Shown here piece after piece: positions 34,567 through 46,879 of a stretch of 64,000 nucleotides of DNA. Under the pieces are notes generated by a model that searched no databases, was not told the origin of the DNA, and worked only from the letters and a program-made list of their open reading frames with translations. How positions within the stretch are numbered: position 1 is the stretch's first letter; each line of letters starts with the position of its first letter. The stretch comes from Bolinopsis microptera (lineage: Eukaryota > Ctenophora > Tentaculata > Lobata > Bolinopsidae): the NCBI RefSeq assembly GCF_026151205.1, contig NC_087072.1:15476169-15540168 (forward strand), given 5' to 3'. The position numbers were made by a program, and so were the translations under genes.

Positions 34567-36327
34567 TTATGTCTTCATTTTCTTATTTTGTCCACGGGGA
34601 GGCTGTGTCTTGTAATCAGTCAGATCAAACTCCTCTTCAGTTATCAGTTTGAAGCAACTATTCTTAAGAGACCGATCCTTTAGTGTCTTTCTTTCAATCA
34701 GCCTGATTATTAGTGGAATAAAGTTATTGAATGAAGAAAGTTTAATTCACATCAAAACTTTGGGATGATGTAGATAATAGATTGTAGCCAACGCCGTTAA
34801 TTATCAGCTTTCGTTTACAAATTTTTGCAACAAAATGAAAGTGAGAAGTCATTTAAATAAAATAAGAATGCCATGATAATACATACATGTATGAATCTAA
34901 AGTAACATTATGAAAATAAATTAAATAAATAAATTTGACTACCTTAAGTCAGTAAGCTGTGACTTAATACAATTTTCAGGATCAAGCACAAATTTGTCAG
35001 CACTGAAAGTTCCCAGTTCTTTTTCAGACATCAATGTGTAGAAGATATCAAGGCAAGCAGCGCCATCAGCCGCAGCGTAGCTTATTTGTCTCTCCATTAA
35101 TGTATCAGCTTCCCAATCGTCTGTGGATTTAAGATGAGTTTTACCAAGACGTTTTAAAATATTAAAAAGAAGGTTTAAAGCTGTACCTAGATAGTTCACA
35201 AAAGGATAGCATGAGGATGCTCTGTCTGTCTCTGGGCAATGACAACCCTGAAGGAGGTCGCCCGAGTTATCTATGTGGAGATGAAAAAGGTTATGAATAA
35301 TTGATTTTAAATAATCAGCAAGTAAACATTTCCATTTGACTTTGCCCTTTCGAAGCTGAATTCCAAGGCAATCCTTTGTCAGGCCGGCCAACCCCCACTT
35401 AGTATTCCAACCATATCGTTCAGCTTTCTTTTTGTTTTCATTCTCCTCAGATGCCAGTGTCTCTTCAAATTCTTTTAGTTTTTTCAGTATGACTTTCGCA
35501 TATGCATTCGTGTTAACAGCCAAATTCCTTAAATCCACCCAACTTTTCAAGTTGCACTTGTAATCATCCCTTAACTTCTTAGCATCGTTTTCAATGCCAA
35601 CACCGACCTGAATTGATGAAAGATTGCAAAAATTTAGTTTCTCAACAATTTACTTACTGCAAATAAGATCAGAAGTAAAACCATTTGCCAGGAATGTGCT
35701 GGAAATTAATTGTTGCTAAAATAGAGCCCCCCAATTAGCTAGGCAAGAATAACAGAATGTTATCATGCAAGTGATAATATAAACTCTATCCATACCTTGA
35801 TAATATCGGGATTCTCTAGAATGTCACGTAAGGTCGTTGGGATCTGTTTATCAGCAAACTTGGTGATTCGAAATAGGAAAACATCGTCAACAGTTGCAAC
35901 TTGAATTAAGGCAATCTGAAGTTGTCAGATGTGAATCACTGAGATATTATCTTTTAGAAATTTTCAATCAGTAAATATAGTACATTTTAAGACACGATAA
36001 CAAAATTAAGAATATTAAGTATTAACTTTAAATTGTCGATTGAACTACCTTTGATTTATCATTCCACTCACAGTCCATGCCGAGAACTTGTTGGGCTAAT
36101 ATCGACTCAGCAATGACTGAAAATAATTTTGCTAATAAACTTTATTTTTGAGTATACTCAAGATGGTCTAGGACTAAATAATTGAAATAGATAAATGTGA
36201 CCGAATATCATATAATATGTATTATTACATTGCACATATTTTAGCAAATTAGCAAATTACCTTGGTCACATGTCTGGGTGTCAATGATGACAGTGATCTT
36301 TTGCTGACACGAGTAATTGTTATCCAT
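34567..36327 (-). CDS. EXD2-like DEDDy 3'-5' exonuclease, short paralogue
   Basis: Six exons give 282 residues: 36327-36261, 36116-36049, 35915-35796, 35607-35328, 35120-34943, 34702-34567. Exo I is GMDCEWN (Asp37, Glu39), Exo II VGVGIENDAKKL (Asp93), Exo III YAAADGAACL (Tyr193, Asp197), so catalysis should be intact. Intron positions and phases match the two neighbouring paralogues, except that the intron splitting the central region there is absent here. The protein ends shortly after the nuclease domain with EEEFDLTDYKTQP, a block shared with EXD2 exon 7, and has no EXD2 C-terminal domain. The 207-nt intron at 35327-35121 is in frame and stop-free, so its retention would add 69 residues between Exo II and Exo III. 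It lies head to tail between the two paralogues. Confidence 0.85.
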
Positions 36328-37844
36328 ACTATTTTAGGTGTGTATTCCGTTCTATCAGATCCTATATCCTATTTCAGTGTTGTGTTCAGAAATGTTGTGT
36401 TCAGAAATTTTACACAAGAAAGTTAGCAAGCTCCTAAATTAATTTCAAGCAGAAAAAAAACAATCGATTCACAGATTTCATTGCTAGTAAAAACTAATAC
36501 ATTTCACAAATAAGTGCAGATCTATTGATCAACTGCCAATACAAAAACATAATATAAACCCAAATACAATTAAATCGACTACTGTTTATAATAAATCTTT
36601 ACATTTCTGTTGTTGTGAAAGAAACATCGGAATAGTTTGATTGATTGTAAACTATCTTAGCAAATATTTAATACAAATAGTAATAATCCCTCACAAAGGC
36701 ACTGCACTCTCAATAGGAAAATGCCACACTGCGTAGATCAGCACTTAACGACGGAATTTAAACCTCATCTGACAAATATTGTGAAAACTTAAAGTTTTGT
36801 ATGCTCTAACGGCCAGAAAGAATAACTCAACAAATAAAATTGTTTATCACAACGGGACAAGTCCCCATCCTCTTACGAACACTACCGTATCGTCCCTAAT
36901 ATAATAGCAAGACATGTATTGAAAAAATGTATTCTAGTAAAAGCAGACATGGGCGCCGCTGTAAAACGCATAGGCGGCGGAGTGGAGCCATATTTGGTCG
37001 GCGGCGGCGGCATTTGACCGGCGTGGAAATATTTTGCCCGAACCATTGCTCAATTTTGTTTATGAAAATTTTGAGCTTAGGGACGAGGACTGGCGTTCAA
37101 AGTAGTTCACTTATGTGTTTCTACAGTAGAAGGCTAACTAATATTAAATATGTTGTTCAGTGCAACATTTATGATATCCATTTTCCAACCAGTAATTACT
37201 GTTAAAAAGACTCAGCATTCAGCTATGTGAAATTTACAGCTTATTGACCACAGGGTATTTGAATTGATGTTAAAATGTGTAACCGTCAGTCGTGCTTGCC
37301 ATCACTTGATGAGTATTGACTGCTGATCGTAGTCGAGTTGTTAGAACAAATCACATAATTCAGCACAATCCACGTCCGAACTGTTGAAAATGCAAATTGC
37401 CTCAGTTCTTGTCAAAGTAATTAAATTTGCAAGTGATGCGCAGAAAATGCGCACGTTTAAATGCTGGCAAACAAGATGTTCATATCCTAAAATACCGGAA
37501 ATGCGGATAAATTTTGACGGCAGTATGCGCAAATCATTTCTGAGGCGCAGCTTGTAGTTGTAGCTAAGATCCTTTCTGCACGACGTAACCTAACTCCAAA
37601 ATATTATCATTTTGTCGACATTCATGTACCTAATTATTGTTTTGTCCTTTACAGTTTCAGCTCAGCAACAACAAGTTCCAATTAGGGGCCATCTACTTAG
37701 GACGTCCGCCAAAATCGCAGATTTTCAGACCACCCCCTCCCCCTGTCCGGGTGTGTCCGAATTTTTGAAACCACCCCTCTCCCCCTGGACGTCCGGATTG
37801 TCGCCAGACTGGTTAATATTCCTTATAGGACACTACTAAATAAC
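36328..37844. other. Gap between short paralogue and EXD2
   Basis: No gene. A GGCGGCGGCGG-rich patch at 36950-37020 and the GGGGCCATCTACTTAGGACG...CCACCCCCTCCCCCTG stretch at 37684-37800 look like transposon fragments. The latter resembles an end of a MITE with pyrimidine-rich flanks. The 5' region of the short paralogue must lie at the left of this interval. Confidence 0.4.
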
Positions 37845-40800
37845 TTATTCGACACTCATTGTTTCAGCTTTCATATGAGAATCATCACTGTTTATATTAT
37901 ATACAGCTTCCTTCGCTGACTCCTCCGGCTTCTCTTCATCTATCTCCCCATCCTCTTTTTCCCTGAAGTTACCAACTACCATTTTTACCTCATCCCCCTC
38001 TTTTTCCAGAATATCTATCTCATTTATCCCTGACTCAGCCTCCTTTAACTTATCCCTTGTCTTGTGGTCAACACTCCACCCCTTGGGGAGATGCTCCGGT
38101 TTCATTGAGGACAAAAAGAAGTTTCTCCACCTTACAATGAAGTCCTCCACTTTGTCCTGCTCGATAACTTTCTTCACCACTTCACTACCATGCTCTGGAG
38201 CATTACCTGAACACTTCATATCATTAATGGATATACATTTCAGTTCCATGACCTCTTCTGCTGACGGCTCATGTCCCAAGTAGTCAGTAATCGTCTGTTT
38301 CAGCACTAGTTTCCTTTCTTCTGGGATGATATTGTTTGTTGCTGTCAGAGCCTTGGCAGCTGCTCGAACACTAGATTTTGTCCTGTTCAAGACCATAAAG
38401 TTGTTTTTGTAATTGATGGGAATCCCATGCTCTGTCGCCAGTTCTTCTCGCATCAGGTTATCAAACATATTGCTAGAACAATGACACTGGACACACAGCA
38501 GCACTACATCATGTGACTGTCTATCTTTAAATTCAACAGGCAGGTGTCTCCTGTATTCTTTAGGAATGACATTCTTTCTAACAAGCTCCTCGGTTCGAGA
38601 ACAACAGCAGCATTCATTTATCTTGTCCTGACAATAGAAGTCTGAACTATCCAACGGTTTTCCAGAGGGTTCAAAGAGTAACTTAGCAGCAATTGGTTCA
38701 CCCTCAGCTTGTTCAATAGGCTCAGCCAAGTTGTTACTAAGATACCAGTTTATCTTTCTTTTGTTACATGTACAGAGGAGTGTCCCGTCAGGAGCATACA
38801 GTTTGCAGTTCTCGTATAGCGGCTTTTTCCGTACAATTTTGTGAACATTAGCTAGCTGCTCATCAAATCCTGAAGATATTCTATGTTAGCTTGTATTGAC
38901 AAAATAATACATTTATAAAAATATACTTCAGATTGTGTTTTGTAAGTTTAGTTAACATAACTTTAACAGCTTCTCTTAGCCTAGTATAGGCGACTGCTAT
39001 TATTTTACCTGCATATAGTTTGGGTCTCTTGGCTGGTTGTCTCATCTTATTTTCTGGTGATAAAAGAAAAACTTACATAATAATTATTTGAGTACAATTA
39101 TTATTAATACAGAAGGTCAGAAGTGTCATAAATAATTTTCCAAACAATCATCATTCATAGTCTACATAATGTTCACAAACTGTCAGTTGCCAGAATTAAA
39201 TGAATGTGAATACAATTTTCATAGGTCCAGAACCCTTCCTCCCAATTAGGCCACACTCAGTGACAAAGGAACATTCCACTTGAGATGTTCCTCCACAAAT
39301 ATAAATACAGGAATTTTAATTTTTCTGGAACTCACTCAGATAGCTTACATGGTCGCTTTCAGGATAGGTCACAGCCCACTAGTTTATTTTCAGAACGTGG
39401 CAAACAACGTCAACTTCGAGACGCAAGATTTTGAACACTTTTCAGGAGAAGCAGAAACATCCCAGCACCTCCTCTGCAAGTGCATCCAGATCATGACGTT
39501 CAGAATGAGGATAATTGGTAAACTCTACCTTAAAAACAGTAAACTACAATCATATCTTCAAATCTGTGGAACAGTCGACAAGACTGGATAGGGAAAACCC
39601 TTTTGGGTAACCTCCTAGGATTCTTCACCAGGAACTTTCGCTAAATCCCATACTAGGAACTCAACCTAGGCCCATCTCCGCATAGAGACATATTTCCCAG
39701 GCTTTGACCTTGCTCGGAAGTCCCTTGTCTGCCCGCAGAAGTACTACAACGGAAGTGGGTTTGCTCTGAGACAGGTAGTGACAGCTTCAAGACTCCAGGG
39801 GTCTGTTGCATTGATATTTATTATTTTATGATTTCGTATATACTTTGGGAGTCCTGGCGTGCAGCTAGCAGGAGTTGCATTCTGTGGGCACGGTGAGAAG
39901 GCCTCCATCTTTTAGTAAGAGGCCAGAAACCGTTGACCAGAACAGAGAGAGAGAGAGAGAGACATTTTACCGGGGAAAAAACAACTTTAAATTAGTTCTA
40001 AATCTGAAAAGTTTCAACTCACTATTTTTCTGAACCGGTTTTGTCATGTAATCAGTAAGATCAAACTCCTTATCAAGAGCTGTTATTTGTGAATAACACT
40101 GGCTCACAAGACTTTTTTGTTTTACATTCAGCCCAATTGCCCTGAAGTTAGGTAGCAAACATTAATATCTTATTTCGCTTAGTTCAGATTAATTATTATG
40201 TAAATGTAATTAAAAGAAATTAAAAGCAGCTAAAATCTGAGACTATCATATTGATCATATTATAATCAAAGATAAACTGGAAACAAATTACCAAGCTGTG
40301 GATATTTAAAGAATATAATATATAATACCTTCCACAAAATTTTGTGAGCTGATCTTTTATATCAGAAGCCCACTCAATCTCTGAAACACTAAAAGGAACT
40401 CCTAGATCTTTCTCCACCATAAGAGCATAGAATATATCAAGAGCAGCAGCCCCGTCAGCAGCTGCATAGTTGACTTGTTCCTGGCTGAGACTGTATGCTT
40501 CCCAATCATCTGAATATCATGATACATATATTATATTGTATTTTATTAATTGTAAAATCAGTGAAAATTACAAATCAAATTAAATGTCATTTAATATTCA
40601 CATTCATGGTGGAAAATAAATATTTTTCGAAAAATGTGATTTTATGTATTTAATAATAAATTGATATTCAACTCAATGCATGCTTTACATATGTAATGAA
40701 AAACATCAATAAAATTATTGAAATAATTCAGATTATGAAGTGAGGATGAGTAGTAGTCAGAAAGGGAAATTTAAGGGGAGAATGGCAGGGAAAATATTTA

Positions 40801-43800
40801 TTGTATGGATAAAAAATTAATATTAAAATGCAAACCTTGCCATCTTGCAGTGCTTTCCTTCTGAAGTCGGACACCAAGGCAATCTTCTGTTAATGAGCCC
40901 AAACCTAATTTGGGACACCAGCTGTATCTTTTAGATTTCTTTCTCCTTTTCGATTCAAGGTTAAGTATTTCCTGGAGTTAGGCTTCAAGTAGGATTCATG
41001 TCTCTTGAATAATTATAAAATTGCAAACTAAAATGAGCAAGAAGACTTAAGAACAGTCCAAATTTAAGAATCTTGGTATGAACATAATATTACGATTTTA
41101 AAAATAGAAATGTTCCTTTACCCCTACATAATATTATGCAGTACAAGTGATTACAACTGTTTCAAACAAGATACCCACTGTTAGAGAAAACGAGAAAAAA
41201 CTTTACATCTTCATTGTCTTCTGGATAAAGAATAGCCAGTTCTTCTTCAAATTTCTGGAGCTTTTTTAGTAATACTTTTCCATATGCTGTCTTGGTTACA
41301 GCAATATTCCTCAAATCTACCAAACCTTCTAAATTGCACTGGTATTGTTTTCTTAACATCTTGGCATCATTTTCGATGTTAACACCAACCTGTGAATGTT
41401 TCAGCTAGCTATTCTTGGGTCTCAAAATTATTGAAACAATTTCAGCAATTCACCTCAGAATGGTATGGAAAAGTTTGTGTTTTTCTTACCTTGATGATAT
41501 CACCATTCTGTAGGATATCATTCAGGCTCTTTGGAATCCGTTTGTCAGGGAACTTGGTGATACGAAATAGAAATACATCATCACAAGTTGCTACTTGAAT
41601 CATGGATATCTGAAGTTATCAGATTGATTATGCTAATGCAAATGATTTTTGATGAGCTAATAGCTAAAAAATAATGTTAAATAATAAATAATAATAATAA
41701 AAGTTGGTAGCTTAAACACAAACTCTAAGCCCAGTGGATAAACCACAAAACTTATGCTCTATTGTGTGAAACAAAGATACTAGATCAAGATAACTATCAA
41801 GGAGTGTATGCATAGGACATAAAAAGTTTTGGAACGAAGATGACATGCTTGTGAAGCGAGCTAACAGTCTAATTGCTAATAAGTTCAAAAAGATCATGAC
41901 ATTAGGTTGCATCCTAAACAGTTTAAGCAAATAACATAAAGTTATTATATTGTCAATTAATCGCTCATGCCATAACTTTTCTTAAACAGGTGAGTTTTTA
42001 ATAATGTTTTGAACAGATCAACATCGGAACAAGTCTTAATTTCAATTGGTAGTTGGTTCCAGATTTTCGGAGCAACAGTCTGAAACGCTCTTGGGTGTGA
42101 TCTTGTAGATCCGACGGGTAGGTGTAAGGATGAAGTTCTTCTGCTACTCGAACTAACAAATGTTACTAGATCACACAGATATGCAGGAGCAACACCATTG
42201 ACTGCTTTGAAAATCAGTAAGCATAACTTAAACTCAATCCTCTCCTTCACCTTGAGCCAATGAAGGGATTTGAGCTTCTCCTCGACTGAGTCTCTCTTCT
42301 TTAATCCAAAAACCAGACGGCATGCTCGGTTCTGAATGTTCTGCAGCTGCGTAATTGAGGCTTGACTACAACCATAGTAAAGTGCATTGCAGTAGTCAAG
42401 CGATGAGATTACAATTGCTTGAGTCAGTGTTCCCATCTGTTTGGTTGTGAGGAATGATTTCATCTTAGCAAGGTCTCTTAGTTTCAGAAAACACGATGTT
42501 TTAAGTTGCTTGATTTGCTCACCGAAGTTTAGTTGAGAGTCGAGACGAAATCCGAGGTTCTTTGCAACAGGTGACAGCCTGACACACGTCTCAGAGTTAA
42601 CAAACACGCCCCCTATAGACAGCTGCTGGAGAACAAGCGGTGTCCCAAAGACAAGAATCTCAGTTTTTCCTGCATTGAGCTGTAGATAATGTTTTTTCAT
42701 CCAGTCATTAATTTCTTGGAAACATTTGGGAACATCGTTGATAAGGACGGTGGGCTCCTCGTTTGGCTTGAAACTCTTATACAGCTGATGATCGTCGGCG
42801 TAACCCTGGATGGAGAAGTTCAAATCATGTGCTGCTGAGTACAAAGAGCGAATGTAGATGTTGAACAGGACCGGACCCAGCACAGAGCCCTGTGGGACTC
42901 CAAACTTAATCACTATCTCATAAGATTCCTCATTTCCAACTTTAATCGTTTGACATCTACCTGTGAGGAAGCTGCTGAACCATTTCCAAGCTGTCCCTGT
43001 TATTCCCAACTCATTTCTGAGGATGTTCAGTAGTTTGCAGTGGTCAACTGTATCAAAAGCTGCGCTGAGATCTAGGAGAAGAACAACAGTTGCCTTGCTT
43101 TCTGTAGATGCAATGAGCAGATCGTTAACAACTCTCACAAGCAGAGTCTCGGTGCTGTGTTTTGATTTGTATCCAGACTGCTGTGGGATGTTCAGGTTGT
43201 TGTTTTCTAGATGTTCATTTAGACGCCTGAGCACTACTCTTTCTATCAACTTGCCTACAAAGCTAAGGTTAGATATTGGTCTGTAATTCTTGAGATTATC
43301 ACTATCCAATCCCTGGCCCTTGATCAGGGGTGTGATATGAGCTAGTTTAGCGCCATCAATACTGCCAGAAGATAATGAAGCATTTACTATGTCAACTAAG
43401 ACGGGTAGTAGAACCTCAAGGTTTTCTTTAAAGATGTTAGCAGGTAGAGGGTCAATTGAAGAAGACTTGATCTCAGATGCCTTGATTATCTCCTCTAGTT
43501 CTTCTAGAGTAGTTGGAGAGAACTCAGCTAGTTTTTCTCCGCAGTAAGAGGGCGTTTGATCGTCAGACTCCACATGATCAAAGTTATTACGTATTGCCTT
43601 TATTTTCTCCTGAAAATATACGTTAAAGTTTTCGACTGTGTCCTTGAGAGACTCCGACGAAGGCAACACAATGCTTTTATCCCGATCAAGAAAGGTGTCC
43701 ACAAATCTAAAAAGACTCTTAGAAGAATAGGAATGCTTTATGAATTCGACTTTGAAAAACTCATGTTTCTTCCTGTCTGAGAGTTCTGTGCACTGCTCTC

Positions 43801-46800
43801 TGACTGATTCATAGTGTTTCTTGTCAGTTAAAGATCCGGAGATTTTCCACTTTGTCTCGGCTTTTCTTCTTTGGCTTCTAAGTGCTTTATATTCACCATC
43901 GAACCAAGGGGCAGACTTACGTTCTTTGATTTCCTTTGTGAGGAGAGGAGCATGGTTATTCAGCACAGTTAGGCACTTAGAGTTGTATAGGCTGATGCGG
44001 CTTTCAAATGACGGCATTTCAGCTTGTGATAGACCCTCAGGATCCATTACAGTAACCAATTCCTCAGCAAGATTATCCGCAAAACAATCTTTGTCAATTT
44101 CTTTGACATTTCTGAATGTGATAACTTTTTTCTTGTTGAGATTGCTTGCAACTGTTTTTGTGAGGCTAAAAGTAACCGGGAAATGGTCACAGTTTGGGAA
44201 CATTTCCGAAGTGTGCGAGTCTACTGTGACACTCTTTGGATTGACTATCTGATGGGAGGAGATTACAACATCCAGAATATGTCCTTTGTTGTGAGTTGGA
44301 TCTCTCACGTATTGATGCAGTCCATAGCTGGCCAATACTTCAGTCAGTTTGGCCGTGTTTCTTGATTTATGTTCATCCAAATGAATATTAAGATCACCAC
44401 AGATTAAAAACTTCTTGTATTTCATGAATATGTTCCCAATAAACTCATCCAAATCTTCAAAAAATACATCAGTCAATGACCCTGGTCGGTAAACACAAGC
44501 ACAGAGGACAGTATCACCCGATGAGTCCCGAAATTTGCCTAAAACTGCTTCAAACGTATCTCCACACTTATCAAACACAGGAGTAAGGTTCAAATCACTT
44601 GAATTATAAATAATTCCAACTCCTCCGCCTCTGCATTTAACGGAGTCTTTCCTGATGTAGTGAATCAAGTTATAGCCGTAAGACTTGATGGTAGCAGTAA
44701 CATCATTCTTCATGCTGGTGAGCCAAGTCTCAGTGACAAAAAGGACAGAGATTCTTTGGTCGATTATAGATTCCATGATTGGTTGAATCTTATTATTGAG
44801 AGATCTCACATTCCAGCAACAGCCAAGAATCTCTGTCGGAGAGGATTTCAGACCACTGCTTACAAGTTTTTTGAACTGTAGTAATTGATAGTTTTGCGGA
44901 GATGCTGCTGTTCAGCAACATAAGCTGGACATGTCCTATCAAATGCCGTGTGTGTGTTTCTTTCATCCCGATACTTGCCTTTAGAGCAGTTAATGCAGCA
45001 TGGGATAGGACTATTGGTTTTCTTTTCTGGACAATCTTCTGACGTATGATTCTTGGAACAATAACCACAAATAGCTTTTTCTGATTCACACTCCGACCTG
45101 TAGTGTCCAAAACCTTGGCATTTGTTGCATCGTTTTACATGAAATTGATCATAAACTTTGCAACTAAACGAACTGATGTATAGCCGATCTCCCTGTTGTT
45201 CTATGATTTTCCTGATATTGTTACTAACTCGTATAGTAGCTTGATGCTTGCTGCTGTTTTTGATCTGAGGTTTAACTTTTAGTACGGAAAATGTTTCACC
45301 CTGGGATTTTAATGCCTTAATGTTGGGGTGAGCTTGAAGGAGCAGGTCTTCTAGATCTTCTTCAGAATAATTATCAGCAAGGTTAGCAACAGAGATTGTG
45401 GGCAAACGTTCTGGTGGCTGGTGCGTTTTTATTTCTGGAAGTTGCTGGGATACTTTCTTGACGAGATTTTCCCTGTCAGCCGTTGTCGGACACACAACCA
45501 CAATTTCCCCTTTCTTGTTGACATACCGTTTGTCAGCATGAATGGCGTTGTCTTTGATGATTTTGTCAACATCTTTGCGATCTTGATCTTGATTTTCTGG
45601 TGTTTTGCTGGACATGATTAATACAGAGCGATATGAAGGGGCAACTGGTGCTGGAGATGAAGGAGAAGAAATTTCAGTTATGTCCGGAGATGTTTTCATA
45701 TTCACAACTTTCATAAGTAAACCCTTCATGTCCTCCATAGATTGGGTCAGATTATCTACTCGCCTGTCAATCAGGTCGACTTTACTTTCGGCATTGACTG
45801 CGGAGTTCTGTTCAGAGTGTGTCTTGCAGACATTACACACAAACGTAAAAGTCCCAAATCTGGAACTGTTAACACCCTTGGTTGCGTTTCTGTCGGAATA
45901 TGCTTTGAAGAAAGTGCGAGGACAGATTACATCAGTATTAATCCTATCTTTATCAGCATCTCGACAAACAGCATGAAATGACGATTTACACAAAAAGCAG
46001 GTAAGAGCAGTGTCATTAGCTTGAGCATCATTACAGGTGTTACAAGTGCCGTCTTTAATGTAGGCAAACTGGTATTGAAGAGTGTTACCTTGTCGCTGTT
46101 GAGTACTTTCAGAGGATGTGGATGAGTTCAGGAAAGGTGTGAAATGTTGCGGGGCCGGGGATAACATATCTTCGCTAACATTCCCGTCATTCTTTTGCAT
46201 AACATCCTGTAACGAGATTGAGGACCTGTTACCCTCATCATCAACACTACCTTCTCCGATCATTGCGCACTTCTTTTACAAAGTGAAACAGTGCAAATCA
46301 GCAAAGTCAGTAGAGAATCAAAATTGAGTTCGGGGTCCTCAAATTATTTGTTATATAGTAGTGTTGAAAGTATTAAAACTTAAATTTAGAAACCACATAA
46401 TAATTAGAAACCACATAATAATTAATATGCAAGGCTTAAATAAGAAAACCGAAATTCTTCAGTTACTTAAATTTCGTCATTGACTGTGTTGACTACCTTT
46501 GATCCTGACGAAGAATTCCATTCACAGTCAACTCCAAGAACATTTTTATTGAATATTGACTCCAAAGAAACTGAAATTTATTTGTATATTGCCACAGCTT
46601 TGTACTATCTAGTTTGTAGGACTTCAAATAGTGGTGATTGGGACAAATTCATCAAATTTTAAACATTTCAAGGACACCAATTATTCACTTTGAGGTACTG
46701 GCATTGACTATAGTGCTTCTAAATAAAAACTAAAGTTTTAAAATTACATACCAAATTCAGCTTGTTTTAAGTCGTCAACGATCGTTATTTTCTGTAAGGT

Positions 46801-46821
46801 CTGATAATCCCTGAGATTCAT
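37845..46821 (-). CDS. EXD2: EXD2, exonuclease 3'-5' domain-containing protein 2
   Basis: Nine exons give 650 residues: 46821-46752, 46570-46497, 41609-41490, 41389-41207, 40971-40836, 40509-40329, 40141-40023, 39053-39009, 38869-37845. All junctions keep frame. Exo I is GVDCEWN (Asp38, Glu40), Exo II VGVNIENDAKML (Asp96), Exo III YAAADGAAALDI (Tyr209, Asp213). The last exon holds the EXD2-specific C-terminal part: PLYENCKLYAPDGTLLCTC, CCCCSRTEELVRKNVIPKEY, Cys pairs resembling an HNH-type zinc site, and SVDHK. Known EXD2 acts in DNA end resection and in mitochondrial RNA metabolism. The visible N-terminus lacks the membrane anchor of vertebrate EXD2. A 3' splice site (GTTGCAG) seven bases before ATG 46821 indicates an earlier exon beyond the R4-like insertion. 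Intron 2 (about 4.9 kb) contains a CR1-like LINE; intron 7 contains a LINE fragment. Exon 7 could alternatively read through to a stop at 39967. Confidence 0.9.
39241..39965 (+). pseudogene. 3' remnant of an RNase H-type LINE
   Basis: The plus-strand frame to 39591 carries FRIGHSPLVYF...EAETSQHLLCKC and IIGKLYL, the pattern of the C-terminal region of RNase H-bearing LINE polyproteins (GHxxL...ETxxHLLCxC). It is followed by about 350 bp of untranslated sequence with CTCGGAAGTCCCTTGTCTGC, which recurs near 22745, and a (GA)n tract ending near 39961. It is inserted antisense in EXD2 intron 7 and has no RT left. Confidence 0.6.
41957..44880 (-). CDS. CR1-like LINE ORF2: endonuclease and reverse transcriptase
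   Basis: An unbroken frame of more than 950 codons. It opens just after a TGA near 44920 and slightly overlaps the end of ORF1; no ATG is seen before CCWNVRSLNNK. The APE endonuclease (to about residue 230) has TETWLT, GGGVGIIY, ICGDLNIHLD and CDHFPVTF. The reverse transcriptase has KNYRPISNLSFVGKLIERV, LLLDLSAAFDTVDH (motif A), KFGVPQGSVLGPVLFNIYI and GYADDHQLY (YADD intact). The C-terminus has the CR1/L2-type SSLDYCNALY...LHWLKVKERI...PKIWNQLP. All catalytic Asp residues are present, so the enzyme could be functional. It copies LINE RNA at nicked chromosomal DNA. Confidence 0.9.
44860..46263 (-). CDS. CR1-like LINE ORF1: zinc-finger RNA-binding protein
   Basis: 467 residues from ATG 46263. 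An N-terminal PHD-like Cys/His finger (CNTCNDAQANDTALTCFLC, then H...C) is followed by a coiled-coil-like stretch (DRRVDNLTQSMEDMKGLL), an RRM-like region (ISVANLADNYSEEDLEDLLL) and C-terminal knuckles (CNKCQGFGHYRSEC, CGYCSKNHTSEDC, CCINCSKG). This finger-coil-RRM-knuckle order is typical of CR1/Jockey ORF1 proteins, which coat LINE RNA. The frame is complete, and the stop overlaps the beginning of ORF2. Confidence 0.85.
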   Translation of the reverse strand: MIGEGSVDDEGNRSSISLQDVMQKNDGNVSEDMLSPAPQHFTPFLNSSTSSESTQQRQGNTLQYQFAYIKDGTCNTCNDAQANDTALTCFLCKSSFHAVCRDADKDRINTDVICPRTFFKAYSDRNATKGVNSSRFGTFTFVCNVCKTHSEQNSAVNAESKVDLIDRRVDNLTQSMEDMKGLLMKVVNMKTSPDITEISSPSSPAPVAPSYRSVLIMSSKTPENQDQDRKDVDKIIKDNAIHADKRYVNKKGEIVVVCPTTADRENLVKKVSQQLPEIKTHQPPERLPTISVANLADNYSEEDLEDLLLQAHPNIKALKSQGETFSVLKVKPQIKNSSKHQATIRVSNNIRKIIEQQGDRLYISSFSCKVYDQFHVKRCNKCQGFGHYRSECESEKAICGYCSKNHTSEDCPEKKTNSPIPCCINCSKGKYRDERNTHTAFDRTCPAYVAEQQHLRKTINYYSSKNL

Positions 46822-46879
46822 AGATTTGCTGCAACATAAAATTAGACTAACATTCTATATAATAATAATAATAATAATG

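Larger units (their letters stand above)
41680..46340 (-). mobile_element. CR1-like LINE, apparently complete two-ORF element
   Basis: Within EXD2 intron 2 and in the same orientation as the gene. ORF1 (46263-44860) and ORF2 (about 44920-41957) are both uninterrupted. The 3' end on the minus strand lies in ATT-rich simple sequence near 41680-41700, as many CR1/L2 elements end in short tandem repeats instead of poly(A). The 5' limit near 46340 is approximate. No clear target duplication was found; CR1-type elements often lack one. Confidence 0.8.
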
